This document shows positions 40,960-48,154 of a stretch of 64,000 nt of DNA, piece after piece. Every line of letters begins with the position of its first letter. The stretch's first letter is position 1. The notes beneath the pieces are model-generated. The model did not search any database and was not told the DNA's origin. It worked only from the letters and a program-made list of their open reading frames with translations. A program made the position numbers and the translations under genes. Origin of the DNA: Alectryocaccobium sp964389285 (GTDB lineage: Bacteria > Bacillota > Clostridia > Lachnospirales > Lachnospiraceae); assembly GCA_964389285.1 (NCBI GenBank), contig CAYMCZ010000005.1:72648-136647 (forward strand). Direction: 5' to 3'.

Positions 40960-41973
40960 TTATTGTTTAAAAATCTCACGGAAGGCCGAATCCAGATCGG
41001 GTAGGCCTTCTTTTTTCGGAAAAGCGCCTCTGTCGGTGTTGTAGCTTCCGTCTGACATTATTTCAAACCAACAGCTTTGTTCTGCAATGATCTTTTGTAT
41101 CTGATACGTATCTCCGTAAAGATCGAAGGGAAAGAGCGGCGCTACGGGCGAAAGCCTCATCTGCTTTACTTTACCCGCAAAACGCTTTACCACATCGGGA
41201 GATGTTCCGTCTTTGGCAATCATAAGCAGAAAAGCGCTTTCCTGTGTAATATAATTCCAGATATCTTCTTCGTTCAGCATGGATTCATACGTGCTTTCAT
41301 CGTAGTAATCATAAGTCCCGTACCAAATTTTGCGCCGCCTGAACAAAAGGGCGTTTGTATCGCTGTAATCGCCGGAAGCGTTAATGAAAAACAGCGTGTT
41401 TGTGCAGAGCTTCAGGTTTTCGATAACAGAGGCAGTGAGCTCAAAGTCCGGCAGGATAAGCATGAAGTCACAGTCGGCATAGGATTTCATAAGATTTGCG
41501 ATATCCTCAAGACAGGAAAGGTCTTTTTCAAGCCGGATAACATACGAAAAGATTCCGAGCTTTTTTCCCTGTGCGATAATGCTAAAGACATCGGCTGCCG
41601 AGAGTTTATTATCTGAATTTTCGACCCTGATGATAACCGACCATGGAATGAGACAGCCTTTTGTTTCTTTTAATTTGCGGATTGTTTTACCGCCCTTTGT
41701 AAGAGAATTATAACCCATGTTTATGCCGAAATCGTTCAGGTTTTTTCGGTCGGTATGCTGAAGAAGATGCTCAATGGCCGAATAATACGGGCTGTCGTCG
41801 TTTTTCAGGAGATCCTGAAAAATATCATAAACAGGCTGCATCAGGCGTCCTTTGCTGAAATGCCGTCCCAGATCGGTAAGCTTGCGGATGCTTCTTCGCG
41901 GGTCTTCGTTTATTTCCCGCAAGCTGCGGTCTACCGTTGCGTTTATTATGGCTCTTGTAATATCTTTTTTCAT
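40960..41973 (-). CDS. Uncharacterised protein, radical-SAM-like but lacking the cluster cysteines
   Basis: 337 residues from the ATG at 41973 (GGAG site); the frame stays open to 42108 but that part is not protein-like. The N-terminal third is helical and Arg/Lys-rich. From about residue 125 the order of segments (IPWSVIIRVENSDN, then SAADVFSIIAQGKKLGIFSYVIRLEKD, then CDFMLILPDFELT) resembles the first half of a radical SAM barrel. The loop that should hold C-x3-C-x2-C has no cysteine. I infer a degenerate relative; the function is unknown. The gene is divergent from rpsF and convergent with the TetR gene. Confidence 0.6.
   Translation of the reverse strand: MKKDITRAIINATVDRSLREINEDPRRSIRKLTDLGRHFSKGRLMQPVYDIFQDLLKNDDSPYYSAIEHLLQHTDRKNLNDFGINMGYNSLTKGGKTIRKLKETKGCLIPWSVIIRVENSDNKLSAADVFSIIAQGKKLGIFSYVIRLEKDLSCLEDIANLMKSYADCDFMLILPDFELTASVIENLKLCTNTLFFINASGDYSDTNALLFRRRKIWYGTYDYYDESTYESMLNEEDIWNYITQESAFLLMIAKDGTSPDVVKRFAGKVKQMRLSPVAPLFPFDLYGDTYQIQKIIAEQSCWFEIMSDGSYNTDRGAFPKKEGLPDLDSAFREIFKQ
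40981..41016 (+). terminator. Rho-independent terminator of the TetR/two-component transcript
   Basis: GAAGGCC pairs with GGCCTTC around a 16-nt loop, followed by TTTTTT. It lies within the 3' coding end of the convergent gene, about 45 nt after the TetR stop. Confidence 0.8.
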
Positions 41974-42121
41974 TATAAATACTCCGTTTGAAATGTCTGA
42001 AATATAAAAATCTGCTGACAGTCTCATATAAATCGAATCTTTTCGCACATAATAACAGCACGTTTTATAAAATAAAATTACCAAATGCCGGTGAATGTCC
42101 CAAAACAATAATTCTTTTTTC

Positions 42122-42150
42122 TTTACAAGCAGAAAAAGGTGTGTTAAAAT
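42122..42150 (+). promoter_or_regulatory. Promoter of rpsF-rpsR
   Basis: TTTACA (42122-42127), 17 bp, TAAAAT (42145-42150). The expected leader is about 60 nt and includes the hairpin at 42177-42193. Confidence 0.65.
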
Positions 42151-42176
42151 CTATCGCTGTAGATATAAATCCTTGT

Positions 42177-42193
42177 TTTCCGCAGTGCGGAAA
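42177..42193 (+). promoter_or_regulatory. Leader hairpin before rpsF
   Basis: TTTCCG-CAGTG-CGGAAA, a 6-bp stem that can extend to TTTCCGCA/TGCGGAAA, about 14 nt before the ribosome site. A leader that binds the S6-S18 dimer is known upstream of rpsF in many bacteria; this hairpin is in the right place, but I cannot confirm the conserved motif. Confidence 0.4.
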
Positions 42194-42220
42194 GCCAAAA
42201 GACCAAAAGGAGGCATTAGT

Positions 42221-42751
42221 ATGTCAAAGTATGAATTAGCACTTGTTATTTCAGCTAAAATCGATGACGAAGCCAGAGCGGCGACGGTGGAAAAAGCAAA
42301 AGGCTATATCCAGCGTGCAGGCGGCGTTATCAATGAAGTTGAAGAATGGGGCAAGAGAAGACTTGCTTACGAGATCCAGTATCAGAGAGAGGCTTATTAC
42401 TACTTCATTCATTTTGAAGCGGAAACCTCTGCACCTGCGGCTATCGAGCGTGACGTCCGTATTATGGACAACATTCTCAGATATCTGATCGTTTGTGACG
42501 ACGGAGTTTTCATAGTACGCAAAACCGAAGAAGCACCTGAAGCAGCGACTGCCGCAGCAGAAGAAGCAATCGAAGAAACTCCCGAAGCAGTAGCTGCAGA
42601 GCCGACGGAAGAAACGCCGGTTCAGGCGGAAGAAGCAGCTGCCGAAGAGACAGAGCCTGTAGAGGAAACTGCCGCTGAGACAGCCGAAGAAGCTGCCCCG
42701 GAGACAACGGAAGAAAACATCGAAGAGCAGCCGGTTGGAGATGCTCAGTAA
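42221..42751 (+). CDS. rpsF: Ribosomal protein S6 with long acidic C-terminal tail
   Basis: Residues 1-101 are a normal S6 (YELALVISAKID, WGKRRLAYEIQYQREAYYYFIHFEA, RYLIVCDD). The remaining 75 residues are almost only Glu, Ala, Thr and Pro with no Lys or Arg after residue 101. Typical S6 ends near residue 95-100; E. coli S6 gains Glu residues through RimK. The tail here is gene-encoded. The frame is open from 42095, but this ATG has an AAAGGAGG site. rpsR follows after 26 nt, without the usual ssb gene between. Confidence 0.96.
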   Translation: MSKYELALVISAKIDDEARAATVEKAKGYIQRAGGVINEVEEWGKRRLAYEIQYQREAYYYFIHFEAETSAPAAIERDVRIMDNILRYLIVCDDGVFIVRKTEEAPEAATAAAEEAIEETPEAVAAEPTEETPVQAEEAAAEETEPVEETAAETAEEAAPETTEENIEEQPVGDAQ

Positions 42752-42777
42752 TTCTGGTACAAAGGAGGATTTAAACA

Positions 42778-43035
42778 ATGGCTGAAAATCAGGAAAGAAC
42801 ATATAACCCGTCCAGAAAGAGAATCCCTCGCAGAAGAAGAAAAGTCTGCATTTTCTGCGGGAAAGATAATTGCATAAGTTATAAGGATACTGCAAAACTT
42901 AAAAGATTTGTTTCGGAAAGGGGCAAGATTTTGCCAAGGAGAGTGACAGGAAACTGTGCTAAGCATCAGAGAGCTGTTACGCTTGCAATTAAACGGGCAA
43001 GACATCTTGCTATTATGCCGTATATTGACGACTGA
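42778..43035 (+). CDS. rpsR: Ribosomal protein S18, zinc-cysteine form
   Basis: 85 residues. CIFCGKDNC and NCAKHQRAV provide the Cys/His zinc set of C+ type S18; the basic helix RAVTLAIKRARHLAIMPY is the rRNA and S6 contact. S18 binds next to S6 on the 30S platform. The start has an AAGGAGG site. Repeat copy D ends the operon. Confidence 0.97.
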   Translation: MAENQERTYNPSRKRIPRRRRKVCIFCGKDNCISYKDTAKLKRFVSERGKILPRRVTGNCAKHQRAVTLAIKRARHLAIMPYIDD

Positions 43036-43043
43036 CTTTAAAT

Positions 43044-43108
43044 GAGCTGCCGCAGTATGTATTTTTAATGAATATTCATTATACTTACATATGCGACAGC
43101 TCTTTTTT
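43044..43108 (+). repeat. Palindromic repeat, copy D (terminator of rpsF-rpsR)
   Basis: GAGCTGCCGCA pairs with TGCGACAGCTC (one C-A mismatch), and TATGTA with TACATA. The centre is the perfect 14-nt palindrome AATGAATATTCATT (43067-43080). TTTTTTT follows. The layered design matches copies B and E. Confidence 0.85.
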
Positions 43109-43153
43109 TCTATATAGAAATACAGGATCTGCATTATTTTTTTTGGAGTAAAC

Positions 43154-44380
43154 ATGGCTGTTAGCGGTAAAACAGGTAAAAAGCATAAAAGACGGGGTTT
43201 TTATGACTACAACCTTCTGGCTGTGGTTATTATTCTTATATGCTTTGGTCTTGTTATGCTGTACAGCGCCAGTTCATATGAGGGCTTTACCAATTTCAAC
43301 GGCGATGATATGTATTTCCTTAAAAAACAGGCGATATTCAGCATAATAGCAGTTGTAATAGCAATATTTATTTCAAAAATCAATTATGAATTTATTTGCA
43401 AATTTGCCGTTCCTATCTACGTAATAGCCATTGCCGCCATGTTTGCGGTAAAATTTACAAGTTTAGGGATGACCATAAACGGAGCAAGAAGATGGCTCGG
43501 CTTTGCCGGTTTTTCCATACAGCCCTCTGAAGCCGCCAAAATAGCAGTAATACTGATTACCAGTACTTTTATCGTAAGGCTCGGACGTGATTTTTATTCT
43601 TTATGGGGAGCTCTGAAAACATTGTCGTTCGGAATCATAGCCGATGCCTGCGCATGGCTTCTTACCGACAATCTGAGTACGGCCATTATCATCTTTTGTA
43701 TCTCTATGTTTATGATCTTTATAGCTCATCCGGCCAAAAAACCTTTTATTGTAATCTGGATAATAGCTGCCGTCCTTATTATTGCAGCTGTTATATATAT
43801 GTCTAAATATATGGAGGCAAGCGAAGGTTTCCGAATACAGAGAGTATTGGTCTGGTTAAATCCGGAACAACATTCTGATGAAGGCGGATATCAGGTGCTG
43901 CAGGGGCTTTATGCGATAGGAAGCGGAGGCTTTTTCGGAAAAGGCTTCGGCAACAGCACACAGAAGATATCGACTATTCCGGAAGCTCAGAACGATATGA
44001 TTTTTTCCATAGTCTGTGAGGAGCTTGGATTGGTGGGAGCCATAATCCTGCTGCTTCTTTTCGCCTATCTTCTTTACAGAATCGTTTTTATCGCGCAGAA
44101 TGCTCCCGAGCTTAAAGGCTGTCTGATAGCGAGCGGCGTTTTTATTCATATATCGTTGCAGGTTATATTGAATATCTGTGTTGTTTTGAATCTTATACCT
44201 ACAACAGGAATTACACTTCCGTTTGTCAGTTACGGAGGAACTTCAGTGGTGTTCCTGATGATTGAGATAGGCATAGTATTAGGTATATCGTCCAAAATTG
44301 AAATGCGGCCCAAAGTCGTAAAATCCAAAAAGACTATCAGAGTGAAGAAAAATATCAGAAATACGGAAATTCACGGATAA
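43154..44380 (+). CDS. SEDS family peptidoglycan glycosyltransferase (FtsW/RodA)
   Basis: A 408-residue membrane protein with about ten helices and the SEDS signatures: GARRWLGFAGFSIQPSE, the loop with RVLVWLNPEQHSDEGGYQ (containing the conserved Asp/Glu-rich active region), AIGSGGFFGKGFG, and GITLPFVSYGGTS near the C-terminus. SEDS proteins polymerise glycan from lipid II with a class B PBP. No class B PBP or division gene is adjacent, so FtsW and RodA cannot be told apart; the short Lys-rich tails are neutral evidence. Confidence 0.93.
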   Translation: MAVSGKTGKKHKRRGFYDYNLLAVVIILICFGLVMLYSASSYEGFTNFNGDDMYFLKKQAIFSIIAVVIAIFISKINYEFICKFAVPIYVIAIAAMFAVKFTSLGMTINGARRWLGFAGFSIQPSEAAKIAVILITSTFIVRLGRDFYSLWGALKTLSFGIIADACAWLLTDNLSTAIIIFCISMFMIFIAHPAKKPFIVIWIIAAVLIIAAVIYMSKYMEASEGFRIQRVLVWLNPEQHSDEGGYQVLQGLYAIGSGGFFGKGFGNSTQKISTIPEAQNDMIFSIVCEELGLVGAIILLLLFAYLLYRIVFIAQNAPELKGCLIASGVFIHISLQVILNICVVLNLIPTTGITLPFVSYGGTSVVFLMIEIGIVLGISSKIEMRPKVVKSKKTIRVKKNIRNTEIHG

Positions 44381-44401
44381 TCGGATTTAGAGCTTAATCT
44401 A

Positions 44402-44430
44402 TTGACAAAGTAAATAATAGGCTTTAAACT
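44402..44430 (+). promoter_or_regulatory. Promoter of acpP
   Basis: TTGACA (44402-44407, consensus), 17 bp, TAAACT (44425-44430), 37 nt before the acpP start. Confidence 0.75.
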
Positions 44431-44467
44431 TCATATAAACAAAATGAGCTTTTGAGGTGAGAAGTAT

Positions 44468-44695
44468 ATGTTAGAAAAAATAAGAGAGATTATTGCAGCG
44501 GAATTCTCTGATGTCGATATCACTCCCGATACGGATTTCAGAGAAGACCTCGGAGTGGATTCGCTTGATCTTTTTGAAATGATAATGGTGATAGAAGACG
44601 AATATTCTATTGAAATTCCTGTTGAAGACCTTGAAGGTGTTCAAACCGTAGGAGACATGATTAATTATCTTAAAAGCAGGGGTGTGGAAGACTGA
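44468..44695 (+). CDS. acpP: Acyl carrier protein
   Basis: A 75-residue four-helix acidic protein with the phosphopantetheine Ser in DLGVDSLDLFEMIM (Ser36 region), carrying acyl chains in fatty acid synthesis. GAGGTG precedes the ATG. No fab genes are adjacent. Its stop codon lies in the loop of the terminator at 44681, so translation termination and transcription termination overlap. Confidence 0.95.
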   Translation: MLEKIREIIAAEFSDVDITPDTDFREDLGVDSLDLFEMIMVIEDEYSIEIPVEDLEGVQTVGDMINYLKSRGVED

Positions 44696-44709
44696 TCCAC
44701 ACCTTTTTT
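44681..44709 (+). terminator. Rho-independent terminator embedded in the acpP stop region
   Basis: GGTGTGG (44681-44687) pairs with CCACACC (44697-44703), followed by TTTTTT. The left arm encodes the last acpP codons, and the TGA stop (44693-44695) is in the loop. Confidence 0.85.
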
Positions 44710-44721
44710 AGGGAGGTATAT

Positions 44722-46191
44722 ATGACACAGGTTAAGACCAGATTTGCGCCCAGTCCCACAGGCAGGATGCATGTCGGAAATCTGCGTACGGCTCTGTATG
44801 CTTATCTTATCGCGAAACATGAAAACGGTAGTTTTATGCTGCGGATAGAGGACACCGATCAGGAGCGCTTTATGGAAGGGGCTCTCGATATCATTTATCA
44901 TACTCTCTCCGAAACGGGTCTTATACATGACGAAGGCCCCGACAAGGATATGGGAGTCGGCCCTTACGTGCAGAGCGAAAGATGCGCGTCGGGCATTTAT
45001 ATGAAATATGCGAAACAGCTTATAGAAAAGGGTAAGGCATATTACTGTTTCTGCGATAAAGAACGTCTCGAAAAACTGCATTCCAAAATCGGTGATAAAG
45101 ATATCGCGATCTATGATAAACATTGTCTTTCGCTTTCAAAAGAGGAAGTACAGGCAAATCTTAACGAAGGCAGGCCGTATGTGATTCGGGCGAACATGCC
45201 TCGTGAGGGAACCACATCATTCGTTGACGAGATATACGGAAATATCACGGTGGACAATTCAGAACTTGATGACATGATCCTGATTAAATCCGACGGATTT
45301 CCTACTTATAATTTTGCTAACGTAATTGACGATCATCTCATGGGAATAACTCATGTCGTAAGGGGAAACGAATATCTTTCATCGACGCCTAAGTATAACG
45401 TGCTTTATAATGCTTTCGGATGGGAGATACCCAAATACATCCACTGTCCTCTTATTACAAATGAAAACGGCGAAAAGCTCAGCAAGAGAAGCGGTCATTC
45501 TTCTTACGAAGATCTTATTGAACAGGGCTTTTTAAAAGATGCCGTCGTAAATTTCGTGGCTTTGCTGGGATGGAGCCCGGACAGCGACAGGGAAATCTTT
45601 TCGCTCAACGAACTGGTCGAAGCATTTGATTACAGACGCATCAATAAATCGCCTTCGGTTTTTGATATGGTAAAACTCAAATGGATGAATTCAGAATATA
45701 TAAAAGCGCTGGATGAAGAAGAGTTCTTTAAACTCTCTGAGCCGTATATCAGAGAAGTATTGGGTGAGCGCTTTGATAAAAAAACCATTTCCGAAATGGT
45801 AAAAACACGGATATCGGTTTTGCCTGATATAAAAGAAATGATCGGCTTTTTTGACAGCCTGCCTGAATATGACACTGAGATGTATATTCATAAAAAGTCC
45901 AAATCCACAAAAGAAAGTTCTCTTATTATACTGACGGAAGCAAGGGATATCTTATCCGGGGCAAATGATTTTTCAAATGAAGCTCTGTTTGAGCTTTTGT
46001 CGGGATATGCGAAAGAAAAAGAACTTAAAATAAATAAAGTGATGTGGCCTTTAAGGACTGCGGTATCGGGCAGGGAGAGTACGCCTGCGGGCGCAACTCA
46101 GATTATGTCGCTGCTCGGAAAAGATGAAAGTATCAGGCGTATTGACAAAGGCATTGAAATGCTCTCGGCTTCAACGGATAATGCCGGCTGA
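44722..46191 (+). CDS. gltX: Glutamyl-tRNA synthetase
   Basis: A class I synthetase of 489 residues, TRFAPSPTGRMHVGNLRTAL at the start (HIGH-type motif HVGN) and KLSKRSG as the KMSKS-type loop, with a Rossmann-fold body and a helical anticodon-binding C-terminus. VVRGNEYLSSTPK is typical. In bacteria lacking GlnRS it often also charges tRNA-Gln for amidotransfer; that cannot be decided here. GGGAGG precedes the ATG. Confidence 0.96.
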   Translation: MTQVKTRFAPSPTGRMHVGNLRTALYAYLIAKHENGSFMLRIEDTDQERFMEGALDIIYHTLSETGLIHDEGPDKDMGVGPYVQSERCASGIYMKYAKQLIEKGKAYYCFCDKERLEKLHSKIGDKDIAIYDKHCLSLSKEEVQANLNEGRPYVIRANMPREGTTSFVDEIYGNITVDNSELDDMILIKSDGFPTYNFANVIDDHLMGITHVVRGNEYLSSTPKYNVLYNAFGWEIPKYIHCPLITNENGEKLSKRSGHSSYEDLIEQGFLKDAVVNFVALLGWSPDSDREIFSLNELVEAFDYRRINKSPSVFDMVKLKWMNSEYIKALDEEEFFKLSEPYIREVLGERFDKKTISEMVKTRISVLPDIKEMIGFFDSLPEYDTEMYIHKKSKSTKESSLIILTEARDILSGANDFSNEALFELLSGYAKEKELKINKVMWPLRTAVSGRESTPAGATQIMSLLGKDESIRRIDKGIEMLSASTDNAG

Positions 46192-46218
46192 GCGAAGCCT
46201 GTAAAGCACAATTTAAAA

Positions 46219-46277
46219 GGGGCTGTATGTGATAAGCAAAAGTATTAAATCGAACGAAGGCTTATCGCGTCAGCCCC
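46219..46277. repeat. Palindromic repeat, copy F (diverged), before the helicase gene
   Basis: GGGGCTG pairs with CAGCCCC, and TGATAAG with CTTATCG after a mismatched segment. The 24-nt loop is A-rich and lacks the ATGAATATTCAT centre. GTATCTGTTTTTTGG follows, a terminator-like end. The right arm ends only 17 nt before the helicase start codon, a tight fit that leaves no visible ribosome site. Confidence 0.6.
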
Positions 46278-46293
46278 GTATCTGTTTTTTGGC

Positions 46294-48153
46294 ATGGAAA
46301 GGATCAATTTGCAAATTTCGTTTAATGAAGAACAAAGGATCGCAACGGAGCATAAAGACGGTCCGATGCTTGTTCTGGCGGGGCCGGGATGCGGAAAGAC
46401 CGCGGTTATCACCGGACGGATCAAAAATCTGATAGAAGCAGGTGTTTCGCCCGATAATATTCTCGTTGTTACGTTTACCGTTGCAGCGGCTTCGGAAATG
46501 AAAAACCGTTTTTTGAGTCTTTATAACGGAGATTCGGGCGGGCTTATCATAAGCACGTTTCACAGCATTTTTTACAAAATGCTCAGAAAAGAGTATTCTT
46601 TGAGACATGGCTGTGTCATTTCCGAAGATTTTAAATTTTCTTTGCTTAAAAACATAATATCTTCGTTATATGATGATTCTTATTATGAAACGGAATTGAC
46701 AAAAAATATTTCGCAGGAGATTTCTTTGATAAAGGGCAGCGGGATATCTTCCAAAAATTATTATTCGTTGTATCTGCCTTCCGATGTGTTTTCAAAGGTT
46801 TTTAACGATTACCTGAAATGGCTGAATGAAAACCGCATGATGGATTTTGATGATATCAATACCTGCACATATCGGCTTTTAAAAACGCGGCCCCGGGTTC
46901 TGCAAAGATGGCAGAATAAGTTCAAATATATTTTAGTGGATGAATTTCAGGATATAAACAGAATTCAGTATCTGATATTGAAGATGCTGGCACTTCCGGA
47001 AAACAATTTATTTATAGTCGGAGACGACGATCAGTCGATATACGGATTCAGAGGATCGGATCCCGGAATAATGTTAAATTTTCCAAATGAATTCGAAACC
47101 TGCAAAAGGATTTATCTTATAAATAATTACAGAAGCACCTCACAGATATTATCCGCTGCGGATAAAGTTATATCCGGAAATAAGAGAAGATATAAAAAGC
47201 ATCTGAATGCCGTAAAAGGAAGCGGCGCCGACGTTGAAATATGCATTTATGAAAATATCTGGAAAGAACTGGACGAGCTTTCGTTAAAAATCAGAAAAGC
47301 GCACCGGGAGGGTACGCGGTATGGAGATATGGCCGTGCTGGTGCGCACGAATTTAGCGGCAAGGCCGGTATTGGAGAGGTTTTTATCCGATCGTATTCCT
47401 TATACTGCCGGAGCTGAGATACCTTCGATTCATGATCATTTTATCGCAAAAGATATTATTGCTTATCTGGAAATAGCGGCAGGGAAAAGAGACAGGGAGG
47501 ATTTTCTGAGGATAATAAACAAGCCGAACAGATATCTGGCAAAGGCGGCTTTTTATGAAAAAACGGTTTCTTTCGAACAGCTTTACATGTATTATGAAGA
47601 CAGGAGCTGGATGTGTGACAGGATTGAAGAATTGGAATCACATCTGAAGATCATAGGAGGGCTTGCTCCCTACGGGGGAATACAGTATATCAGAAAAGCT
47701 GTCGGATATGATGACTATATCCGGGATTATGCCGCCGAAAGAAAGATTCCGTCCGAAGAGCTCTTTGAATTGCTTGATGATATCATGGAAAGTGCCAGGC
47801 CGTTTAAAACAACCGCGCAATGGCGCAGTCATATTCAGGAGTTTTCCGCCGAAATCAAACGCATGAAAACTGCTTCGAAAGATGATGATGCCGTTAATAT
47901 AATTACTTTTCATGGAAGTAAAGGCAAGGAATATGATATAGTATTTCTGCCTGATGTAAACGAAGGGATACTTCCGTTTCGCAAGGCTGTATCCGGAGAT
48001 GAAAAAGAAGAAGAAAGACGGCTTTTATATGTAGGAATGACAAGAGCCAGAAAAAATTTACATATCTGCGCGGTCAGCGAAAGATATGAAAAAGAAATGA
48101 AGGTATCGGGGTTTTTGGAGCCGCTTTTAGATCAGATAGAAAAAAGGAGCTGA
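46294..48153 (+). CDS. UvrD/Rep-type superfamily 1 DNA helicase
   Basis: 619 residues, shorter than PcrA (about 730), a compact form seen in clostridia. Visible: Q motif (FNEEQRIA), Walker A AGPGCGKT, motif Ia (VVTFTVAAASEMKNR), motif II VDEFQDINRIQ, motif III DDDQSIYGFRGSD, motif IV NNYRST, motif V TFHGSKGKEYDIVFLP and motif VI LLYVGMTRARKNL. It is a 3'-5' translocase by family. The start has no clear ribosome site and follows repeat copy F closely. polA begins one base after its stop. Confidence 0.93.
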   Translation: MERINLQISFNEEQRIATEHKDGPMLVLAGPGCGKTAVITGRIKNLIEAGVSPDNILVVTFTVAAASEMKNRFLSLYNGDSGGLIISTFHSIFYKMLRKEYSLRHGCVISEDFKFSLLKNIISSLYDDSYYETELTKNISQEISLIKGSGISSKNYYSLYLPSDVFSKVFNDYLKWLNENRMMDFDDINTCTYRLLKTRPRVLQRWQNKFKYILVDEFQDINRIQYLILKMLALPENNLFIVGDDDQSIYGFRGSDPGIMLNFPNEFETCKRIYLINNYRSTSQILSAADKVISGNKRRYKKHLNAVKGSGADVEICIYENIWKELDELSLKIRKAHREGTRYGDMAVLVRTNLAARPVLERFLSDRIPYTAGAEIPSIHDHFIAKDIIAYLEIAAGKRDREDFLRIINKPNRYLAKAAFYEKTVSFEQLYMYYEDRSWMCDRIEELESHLKIIGGLAPYGGIQYIRKAVGYDDYIRDYAAERKIPSEELFELLDDIMESARPFKTTAQWRSHIQEFSAEIKRMKTASKDDDAVNIITFHGSKGKEYDIVFLPDVNEGILPFRKAVSGDEKEEERRLLYVGMTRARKNLHICAVSERYEKEMKVSGFLEPLLDQIEKRS

Positions 48154-48154
48154 A

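Noticed and set aside
42251..42895. Minus-strand Cys/Phe-rich open frame opposite rpsF
   Set aside because: The Cys/Phe/Arg bias is the exact antisense of the Glu/Ala codons in the S6 tail.
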